Shown in pieces: positions 1-5,924 of a stretch of DNA of 7,655 nt. This DNA comes from Acidobacteriota bacterium (GTDB taxonomy: Bacteria > Acidobacteriota > Vicinamibacteria > Fen-336), in contig PMCG01000048.1 of assembly GCA_003155335.1 (NCBI GenBank), forward strand, positions 1 to 7,655, written 5' to 3'. Both the position numbers and the translations under genes were made by a program. Position 1 is the first letter of the stretch. Every line of letters starts with the position of its first letter. The notes under the pieces were generated by a model. It was given only the letters and a program-made list of their open reading frames with translations. It was not told the origin of the DNA and did not search any database.

Positions 1-2679
1 GTCGAGCTGCTGCTGCGTCTCGAGCACGAGTTCGGCGGACCGCTCGACGAGTCCTTCCTCGGCCTGGACAGCGCGCGCGAGATCGCGCAAGCGCTGGCCG
101 AACGCGATGCCGCGGTCGACTGGGCCGCGCCCGCGACACTGCCCGCCGCGCCCAGCGCTCCAATCCTCGACCTCGCGCCTGACGTCACCACACTTGTCGC
201 CGCGCTGCTCCATCGCGCGCAAGCCGCGCCGGAGCGAGTCCACGTCTGGCTGCCCGACGAGCCAGACCAGGGGCAGCGGGCGATCACCTACGGGCGTCTC
301 CTGGCCGAGGCGCAGGCACTCGCGGGCGGGCTTCAGGCCCAGGGCATCCAGCGCGGCGACACTGTCGCACTGATGCTGCCGACTGGGCTGGAGTTTCTCG
401 CTAGCTTCCTGGGCGTGCAGATCGCCGGCGCGATTCCGGTGCCGCTTTATCCGCCGCTGCGCCTCGATCGGCTCGACGAATACGCGGCGCGGCAGTCGGC
501 CATTCTGCGCGACGCGGGCGTGCGCCTGCTGATCGCCTTCCCGCGCGCGCTGCCGATCGCCAGCCTGCTGGCGCCCGCAGTCCCGTCGCTGCGCTCGGTC
601 GTGACTGTCACTGACCTGAAGGCGTTCGGCATCGTCGCACCCGCGAGCCCAGGCGAGGCGAGCGACACCGCGCTGGTGCAGTACACCTCGGGAAGCACGG
701 GCGATCCCAAGGGGGTGCAGCTCACCCACGCGCAACTCATTGACAACATCCGCGCTATCGGCGCTCACCTCGATCTGCGGCCGGACGACGTCACCGTGAG
801 CTGGCTGCCGCTCTACCACGACATGGGGCTGATCGGAGCGTGGCTGTCGAGCCTGTACCACGCTGTCCCGCTCGCGTTGCTCTCGCCGCTGGCGTTTCTC
901 GCGCGGCCTGAGCGCTGGCTGACGTTGATCCATCAGCAGCGTGCGACGCTCTCGGCCGCACCCAACTTCGCCTACGAGCTCTGCGCGCGCAAGGTCTCGG
1001 ATGCGGTGATCGACGGCCTCGATCTCTCGTCGTGGCGCTGCGCGCTCAACGGCGCCGAACCTGTCAACCCGGACACCCTCGAACGCTTCGCGCACCGCTT
1101 CGCGCGCGCGGGCTTCCGGCGCGAAGCGTTTCTCCCGGCCTACGGCCTGGCCGAGAACTCGGTCGCCCTCTGCTTCCCGCCGCTCGGACGGGTACCTCGC
1201 GTCGATGCCGTGCGGCGCGTCGACTTCGAGACGCGCGGCCGCGCCGAGGTCGCGGCCGCGGACGAGGCGAGCGCGCTGCGTTTTGTCAGCGTCGGCAGGC
1301 CGCTGAGCGGCCATGCCGTGCGCCTGATCGATCAGAGCGGGGCGGAGGTGCCCGAGCGCGCGGTGGGACGGCTGGTCTTCCGCGGGCCCTCCGCGATGTC
1401 GGGTTACTACCACCGACCAGAGGCGACGGCAGCGGTCACGCTGCCCGACGGGTGGATCGACAGTGGCGATCTCGCCTACCGCGCTGACGGCGAGATCTTC
1501 ATCGCCGGCCGGATCAAAGACCTGATCATCAAAGGCGGGCGCAACCTGGTGCCGCAGGAGATCGAGGAGGCGGCCAGCTCGGTGCCGCATGTGCGCCGGG
1601 GTTGCGTCGTCGCCTTCGGCGTTGCGAGCCAGACGCTGGGCACGGAGCGCCTGGTGATCGTGGCTGAGACGCGTCTGCGCCACGCGGCCGAACGCAGCGC
1701 ACTGGTGACAGCTGTTAGCGAGCGCGTGGCAAAGGCCGTCGGCGTGCCGCCCGACACGGTCGTGCTGGTGCCGCCGCACAGCGTGCCCAAAACGTCGTCC
1801 GGGAAGGTTCGGCGCGGCGCGGCGCGCGAGCTGTACCTCTCCGGGCGCCTGGGGCGTGCGAGCTCAGCGCTGGCCACGCGTCTCAGGTTGGCTGTTGCGT
1901 CGGCGGCCCACGCTCTGCGCCGGCTGCGGGTGCTGACGCGGGTTCCGTATGCGGTCTACGTTGGTGTCGTCGCGCTGGCAATGCTCCTCTGCTTCTGGCT
2001 GCCTGCGGTGGTGCTGCCTGGCCGTCGCGCAGCGCGCACCTTGGCGCGCTGGGGCAGTCGTGTGTTCCTACGCATGCTCGGGTGTCGTCTTTCATGCGAG
2101 GGACTGGCGCAGCTTCGGGGGCTGCGCGGCCCGCTCGTGCTTGCCTGCAACCACGCCTCGAACATCGACGCGTTGGTGCTGCTGGCGCTGCTGCCACGCA
2201 ACGTGGCGTTCGTCGCCAAGCGCGAGGTGTTCGACTGGCCGCTTGTCGGCACGTTCGCGCGCAAAGGGGCTCACCTGCCAGTGGACCGCTGGGACGTGCA
2301 TCAGAGCGTGGCGGACGCGCAGCGCATCGGCGAGGCGCTCGATGCAGGCGAGACCTTGGTCTTCTTTCCCGAAGGCACTTTCACGGCAGCGACCGGCCTG
2401 CGCTCGTTCCGTCTCGGGGCGTTCAAGGCGGCAGTCGACGCCCGCTGTCCGATCGTGCCTGTGGCGCTCGTCGGCACGCGTCGCGTGCTTCGCGGCGATG
2501 CCTGGCTCCCCCGCCCGGGTCCGCTGCGGATGTGGGTCGGGCAGCCGGTGGATCCGCCGCAGACCGGTGGCTTCCGCGCGCTCGTGGAGCTGCGCGACCG
2601 CGTTGCAGTGGCCATCGCCGCCCACTGCGGCGAGCCGCGCTTGGACAGGGTCAGTTCTACTTTGCGGCGCGCAGGATGA
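1..2679 (+). CDS. ACP / fatty-acyl-AMP ligase (FAAL-like) / PlsC-type acyltransferase fusion, 5' partial
   Basis: The frame is open from the left edge (892 residues visible), so the ATG at 373 is internal to the protein, not its start. Residues 1-38 match the second half of an acyl carrier domain (VELLLRLEHEFG). The phosphopantetheine Ser would lie about four residues before the window. Residues about 50-620 are an ANL adenylating enzyme: P-loop YTSGSTGDPKG (228-238), WLPLYHDMGLIG (268-279, characteristic of fatty-acyl-AMP ligases), AYGLAENS (380-387), SGDL (489-492), GRIKDLIIKGGRN (503-515), and KTSSGK with catalytic Lys602. About 45 residues lie between the YGLAE and VSVGRP motifs, consistent with the FAAL insertion. 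A hydrophobic segment (about 652-672) precedes a PlsC/LPLAT domain with NHASNID (HX4D: H718, D723), FFPEGTF (788-794) and PIVPVALVG (818-826). Inferred role: ATP-dependent activation of a fatty acid, loading of the ACP, and acyl transfer to a lysolipid at the inner membrane. E. coli Aas has related activities in the opposite domain order and no ACP. The true acyl acceptor is unknown. Confidence 0.93.
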   Translation, partial: VELLLRLEHEFGGPLDESFLGLDSAREIAQALAERDAAVDWAAPATLPAAPSAPILDLAPDVTTLVAALLHRAQAAPERVHVWLPDEPDQGQRAITYGRLLAEAQALAGGLQAQGIQRGDTVALMLPTGLEFLASFLGVQIAGAIPVPLYPPLRLDRLDEYAARQSAILRDAGVRLLIAFPRALPIASLLAPAVPSLRSVVTVTDLKAFGIVAPASPGEASDTALVQYTSGSTGDPKGVQLTHAQLIDNIRAIGAHLDLRPDDVTVSWLPLYHDMGLIGAWLSSLYHAVPLALLSPLAFLARPERWLTLIHQQRATLSAAPNFAYELCARKVSDAVIDGLDLSSWRCALNGAEPVNPDTLERFAHRFARAGFRREAFLPAYGLAENSVALCFPPLGRVPRVDAVRRVDFETRGRAEVAAADEASALRFVSVGRPLSGHAVRLIDQSGAEVPERAVGRLVFRGPSAMSGYYHRPEATAAVTLPDGWIDSGDLAYRADGEIFIAGRIKDLIIKGGRNLVPQEIEEAASSVPHVRRGCVVAFGVASQTLGTERLVIVAETRLRHAAERSALVTAVSERVAKAVGVPPDTVVLVPPHSVPKTSSGKVRRGAARELYLSGRLGRASSALATRLRLAVASAAHALRRLRVLTRVPYAVYVGVVALAMLLCFWLPAVVLPGRRAARTLARWGSRVFLRMLGCRLSCEGLAQLRGLRGPLVLACNHASNIDALVLLALLPRNVAFVAKREVFDWPLVGTFARKGAHLPVDRWDVHQSVADAQRIGEALDAGETLVFFPEGTFTAATGLRSFRLGAFKAAVDARCPIVPVALVGTRRVLRGDAWLPRPGPLRMWVGQPVDPPQTGGFRALVELRDRVAVAIAAHCGEPRLDRVSSTLRRAG

Positions 2680-4516
2680 TCGTGAGGGCCTGCTGCTCGG
2701 CCTCGCGCAAGGGACGGATCAGTCTTCCGCCGTTGGCCTCGAGCAGCCGCTCCGCACTCGCCAGGTCCGCATGCCGGTACGGCGGCCGCCCTGTTGCTTC
2801 GGCTTCCGGGCCGAGATCGAGCTCGGTGATCAAGGCGCGCGGGTACACGATCTCGATGCGCACGGACGGTCCGGGGTGGACGCCCTTGTCGCCCACGGCT
2901 TCGGTCGGCGTCAACCGCACGAGCACGCGCGCCGCGTCGCCGCAGCGCTGGATGGCGCTGGCTGTGAGCTGGGACAAGGCTTCGGCCACCTGCTGGCGAT
3001 CGACCAGGACCTCTGGCAACGACTCGGCAGGCTCGACTCGCACCGGCGGGACCTGTCCGCCTGATTCGCCGGCGAGCAACTCCAGCCCGAGACGCACGAG
3101 ATCAAGGGGCGCGCAATAGCGCAGGGCCAGCACGACCCGCCGTCCGTCCGGCTCTTCCGGAAGCTCGTCCTCGAACGTCGACTCCGACGGGACGTCCGCG
3201 CGGCGGTTGCCCGGCGCCTGTTCAAGATCCGGCTGGACGGAAACCGTGGCCGCGGCCTCTCTCGCCAGCTCGCGCAGCCGTGGGTCGCTCTCGTCCTCGA
3301 TCGTCTCAGCCAAGTTGCGGAACAGGAAGATGTAGCCCACCTCGTCGCGCAGCTCCTCGGGGGGCCGCGTGATCGACATGCCGACGTAGAAACGCGCCCC
3401 GCCTGGGCTGATGAATGGGAAATCCAGACGGTGCTCGGCGTGCGCCGGGGCATGGCCGCCGACGATCTCGGCCACGTCCTCGTTGTGGGCGAAGATCTCG
3501 ACCACGGGACGCCCGACGCAGTCCGCCAGGCTCGTCCCCAGCGTGCGCAGCGCGGCCAGGTTGGCGAAGGTGACAGCGCCGCGGGCGTCCGTGACGAGAA
3601 TGCCGGAGACCATGGCGTTCAGGATCGTCTCGGTGAAGCGTCGGCGCTCCTCGACGCGCGCCAGTGCTTGATCGAGCTCGCGCGTGCGCAGCGCTACGGC
3701 CTCCTCGACGGCGCGATCCGAGCGATGCTCGGGCGACTCGACCAGCGCGCTGACGTCGTGCTGCACGGTGACGTAGTGTGTGAGGCGTCCAGAGGCGTCG
3801 AGGATCGGGGCCGCGGCCAGCTCGTTCCAGAAGGGCGTGCCGTCCTTGCGGTAGTTCTTGATGACGACGCGGCTGTCGCGGCCAGCGGCCATCGCGTCGC
3901 GCAGCGCGGTCATGGCCGCCACGTCTGTGTCCGGACCCCGGAGCAGGCGTAGGTTGCGGCCGCGCATCTCCTCGGTCTCGTAGCCCGTCAACCGGCCAAA
4001 GGCGCGATTGGCGTGGAGCACGGTGTACTCGGACGAGCGCGCATCGAGAATCGTCAACCCCACTGGCGCGGCCTCGACGGCACGCTGCATCAGTCGCAGC
4101 GTCTGCTCTTCCTGGCGCCGCCGCAGCAGATCACGCGTGCGACTGCGCAGGAGCACCGGGTTGAGCGGCTTGGCCAGCGTTTCATCCGCGCCGCTGGCCA
4201 GCGCCACCTCGACCGCGCGCTCGGAGCTCAGGCCCACGATGATGATCGGCGGCTGGTCGATGTCCACGAGCGCGCGGATGCGCGCGCAGACCGAGATACC
4301 GTCCATCACCGCCAGGAAGGCGTCGAGCACGACCAGGTCGAGATCGAGCCGGCGTGCCAGGGCCAGGGCCTCGACGCCATCCGCCGCGTCGACGACCTCG
4401 ACCGCGACGACGTGCAGGATGCGCCGCAGCAGGTCGCGCGTGGCGGAATCGCCTGTCGCCACCAGGACCGTGGCCTTTTGCGGCCCAGCCGCGCTCGGTT
4501 TCTCTTCCTGCGGCAT
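2657..4516 (-). CDS. REC-LOV/PAS-PAS-histidine-kinase-like signalling protein with degenerate active sites
   Basis: 619 residues from the ATG at 4516. Order: receiver (about 15-134), LOV-type PAS (about 142-262), charged coiled coil (about 262-294), second PAS (about 294-402), acidic linker (404-456), HATPase-like end (456-619). The receiver keeps phospho-acceptor D65 (VVLDAF) and K116 (AKP). The usual acidic pair after strand 1 is T21-G22 (VLVATGD), and the switch Thr is G95. PAS1 is clearly LOV-like: [13 protein letters not shown], then [13 protein letters not shown] and TVQHDVS. FMN-contact residues N188, R190, N221, N231 and Q252 are kept, but the photoactive Cys is L189 and the usual Gln is R193. 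The C-terminus resembles a kinase ATPase domain ([22 protein letters not shown]) but has no His box, no N-box Asn (Q516/S520 instead) and no DxGxG. No membrane segment is evident. Start: in-frame TTG 4594 and ATG 4567 lie upstream, but both coincide with a promoter-like pair, so 4516 is preferred. No start has a strong ribosome site. Confidence 0.88.
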   Translation of the reverse strand: MPQEEKPSAAGPQKATVLVATGDSATRDLLRRILHVVAVEVVDAADGVEALALARRLDLDLVVLDAFLAVMDGISVCARIRALVDIDQPPIIIVGLSSERAVEVALASGADETLAKPLNPVLLRSRTRDLLRRRQEEQTLRLMQRAVEAAPVGLTILDARSSEYTVLHANRAFGRLTGYETEEMRGRNLRLLRGPDTDVAAMTALRDAMAAGRDSRVVIKNYRKDGTPFWNELAAAPILDASGRLTHYVTVQHDVSALVESPEHRSDRAVEEAVALRTRELDQALARVEERRRFTETILNAMVSGILVTDARGAVTFANLAALRTLGTSLADCVGRPVVEIFAHNEDVAEIVGGHAPAHAEHRLDFPFISPGGARFYVGMSITRPPEELRDEVGYIFLFRNLAETIEDESDPRLRELAREAAATVSVQPDLEQAPGNRRADVPSESTFEDELPEEPDGRRVVLALRYCAPLDLVRLGLELLAGESGGQVPPVRVEPAESLPEVLVDRQQVAEALSQLTASAIQRCGDAARVLVRLTPTEAVGDKGVHPGPSVRIEIVYPRALITELDLGPEAEATGRPPYRHADLASAERLLEANGGRLIRPLREAEQQALTIILRAAK

Positions 4517-4565
4517 CGTCTCGATCTCGGTGCGACGCCCCGTACGGTTTGTCTCGATCACGTCC

Positions 4566-4594
4566 ATATTGGGCCGAAGCGCATGTCCGGTCAA
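4566..4594 (-). promoter_or_regulatory. candidate sigma70-type promoter for the REC-LOV-PAS gene
   Basis: On the minus strand, TTGACC (4594-4589, five of six to the -35 consensus) is followed after 17 bases by CAATAT (4571-4566, only three of six to the -10 consensus). A transcript would begin near 4559, leaving about 43 bases of leader before the ATG at 4516. It would exclude the upstream TTG and ATG as starts. The -10 is poor and the call rests on spacing plus the good -35. Confidence 0.3.
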
Positions 4595-4607
4595 GGCTGG
4601 GCAGTGC

Positions 4608-4632
4608 GATATCTGGCCCGAGAAGAGATATC
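4608..4632. repeat. inverted repeat GATATCT-N11-AGATATC in the divergent intergenic region
   Basis: Two perfect 7-base arms (4608-4614 and 4626-4632) flank an 11-base spacer, with 18 bases between arm centres, close to two helical turns. Each arm contains the self-palindrome GATATC. These AT-rich blocks stand out from the GC-rich surroundings. The repeat lies between the divergent sensor and xylA genes. Its right arm overlaps a candidate xylA -10, so an operator for a dimeric regulator is the natural reading. A weak hairpin is the alternative. Confidence 0.5.
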
Positions 4633-4634
4633 AT
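4629..4634 (+). promoter_or_regulatory. candidate -10 element for xylA
   Basis: TATCAT matches the TATAAT consensus at five of six positions in an otherwise GC-rich stretch and sits about 70 bases before the xylA start. No recognisable -35 lies 16-18 bases upstream, so if it is used it may depend on an activator or an alternative sigma factor. It overlaps the right arm of the inverted repeat, where a bound repressor would block it. Confidence 0.25.
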
Positions 4635-4689
4635 CCTAGCTGCCCGTTTCGGGGTGTCCCGTCGGGTTCCAGCGATTCGCATCGTCTTC

Positions 4690-4696
4690 AAGGAGG
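4690..4696 (+). promoter_or_regulatory. strong Shine-Dalgarno fixing the xylA GTG start
   Basis: AAGGAGG is a full anti-SD match, 7 bases before the GTG at 4704. The reading frame stays open upstream to 4008, but that stretch is antisense to the sensor gene. This site therefore decides the start. Confidence 0.9.
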
Positions 4697-4703
4697 TTTG
4701 CGC

Positions 4704-5894
4704 GTGGCCAAAAAGTACCCCACCGACAAGTACACTCCGCGGCCGGAGCACCACTTCACCTTCGGGCTGTGGACGGTCGGCAACACCGGACGCGATCCGT
4801 TCGGCGCGCCGGTCCGCGCCGCCCTCTCGCCGGTGCGCATTGTTGAGAGGCTGGCAGACCTGGGCGCGTACGGCGTGAATCTGCACGACAACGACCTGGT
4901 GCCCATCGACGCGACATCGAGCGAGCGCAACCAGATCGTGCGCGAGTTCAAGTCGGCGCTGCGCGCCACGGGCATGAAGGTGCCGATGGCGACGACCAAT
5001 CTCTTCGGAGATCCGATCTTCAAGGACGGCGCCTTCACCTCGAACGACGCGCGCGTGCGTGCCTTTGCCCTGCAGAAGACGATGCACGCGATGGACCTGG
5101 GCGTGGAGCTGGGTGCCAAGACCTACGTCTTCTGGGGTGGCCGTGAGGGCACCGAGGTCAACGCCAGCAAGAACCCGGTCGAGGCCATGAAGCGCTTTCG
5201 CGAGGCGCTCAACTTTCTCTGCGAGTACGCGATCAGTAACCGCTACAAGCTACGCTTTGCCCTCGAGGCCAAACCCAACGAGCCGCGCGGTGACATCTTC
5301 CTTCCCACTTCAGGGCACATGCTCGCGCTGATCTACACGCTGGATCATCCCGAGATGGTCGGCCTGAATCCCGAGGTTGCACACGAGCAGATGGCCGGCC
5401 TGGACTTCGCGCACGGCGTGGCCCAGGCGCTCGAAGCCGGCAAGCTCTTCCACATCGACCTCAATGCGCAGAAGCCCGGCCGCTTCGACCAGGATCTGCG
5501 CTTCGCCAGCGAGGATCAGAAGGGCGCCTTCTTCCTGGTCAAGCTGCTCGAGGACAACGCCTGGGAAGGCATGCGCCACTTCGACAGCCACCCCTACCGC
5601 ACCGAGGACGAGGATGGCGTGTGGGAATTCGCGTACTGCAGCATGCGCACGTACCTGATCCTCAAGGACAGGGCGGCGCGCTTCAGCCGAGACCGCGAGA
5701 TCCAGGCGCTGCTGAGGACGATCGCGAAGAGGGATGTTCTCCCGGCCGCGCTCGGCAAGTCGCTGAAGTTCAGCCGCGCGCTGGCCTCCAGACTGAAGGA
5801 CTACTCCTTCGACCTCGACAGGCTGCGCGAGCAGGGTCTCAAGTACGAGCGGCTCGACCAGCTCACGACCGAGCTGCTGCTCGGCGTGCGATAG
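4704..5894 (+). CDS. xylA: xylose isomerase (Thermus/actinobacterial type)
   Basis: 396 residues with a GTG start, a typical length for the shorter class of xylose isomerases. The enzyme reversibly isomerises D-xylose to D-xylulose, and D-glucose to D-fructose, in a TIM barrel with two divalent metals. Known catalytic and metal residues are present at a constant offset of +7 from Streptomyces/Actinoplanes numbering: W23, F33, H61 and D64 (NLHDNDL), T97, F101, W144 (WGGREG), E188 and K190, E224 and H227 (NPEVAHEQ), D252 (FHIDLN), D262 and D264 (FDQDLRF), and D294 (HFDSH). The [11 protein letters not shown] segment resembles the Thermus enzyme (HFDAH) more than the Streptomyces one (HFDFK). One oddity: the nearly invariant Pro between metal ligand Glu and Lys is Ala189 (LEAKPNEP). 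The C-terminal ERLDQL motif and the end LLGVR indicate a complete protein. No xylulokinase, xylose transporter or XylR is visible nearby. The next gene starts 30 bases downstream on the same strand, suggesting co-transcription. Confidence 0.97.
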   Translation: MAKKYPTDKYTPRPEHHFTFGLWTVGNTGRDPFGAPVRAALSPVRIVERLADLGAYGVNLHDNDLVPIDATSSERNQIVREFKSALRATGMKVPMATTNLFGDPIFKDGAFTSNDARVRAFALQKTMHAMDLGVELGAKTYVFWGGREGTEVNASKNPVEAMKRFREALNFLCEYAISNRYKLRFALEAKPNEPRGDIFLPTSGHMLALIYTLDHPEMVGLNPEVAHEQMAGLDFAHGVAQALEAGKLFHIDLNAQKPGRFDQDLRFASEDQKGAFFLVKLLEDNAWEGMRHFDSHPYRTEDEDGVWEFAYCSMRTYLILKDRAARFSRDREIQALLRTIAKRDVLPAALGKSLKFSRALASRLKDYSFDLDRLREQGLKYERLDQLTTELLLGVR

Positions 5895-5912
5895 TCGCCC
5901 GCGCGCCGGGAC

Positions 5913-5917
5913 GAGGG
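5913..5917 (+). promoter_or_regulatory. Shine-Dalgarno for the GT-C-like membrane protein
   Basis: GAGGG lies 7 bases before the GTG at 5925, in the 30-base gap after the xylA stop. No hairpin with a T-run separates the two genes, so readthrough from xylA is likely. Confidence 0.6.
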
Positions 5918-5924
5918 TGAGACC

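Noticed and set aside
107..373. Small 88-codon plus-strand frame ending where an ATG of the ligase frame lies.
   Set aside because: The ligase frame is open through this stretch from position 1 and encodes the ACP end and the ligase N-terminus. The small frame is Pro/Ser/Arg-rich with no homology I recognise.
1949..3119. Overlapping plus-strand frames (371 and 345 codons) running across the 3' ends of the first two genes.
   Set aside because: They are shadow frames in the PlsC-coding region. The acyltransferase motifs are in the other frame, and these translations are Arg/Ser/Ala-rich without domains.
4567..4594. Longer N-terminus for the sensor from TTG 4594 or ATG 4567.
   Set aside because: Neither has a ribosome site, and both overlap the TTGACC-N17-CAATAT promoter-like pair. 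The receiver begins only after residue 14 of the shorter form. ATG 4567 remains possible.
4008..4703. In-frame upstream extension of xylA giving a 628-residue protein.
   Set aside because: The extension is antisense to conserved REC and LOV coding sequence, reads as low-complexity Ser/Arg/Thr, and the strong AAGGAGG at 4690 sets the start at 4704.
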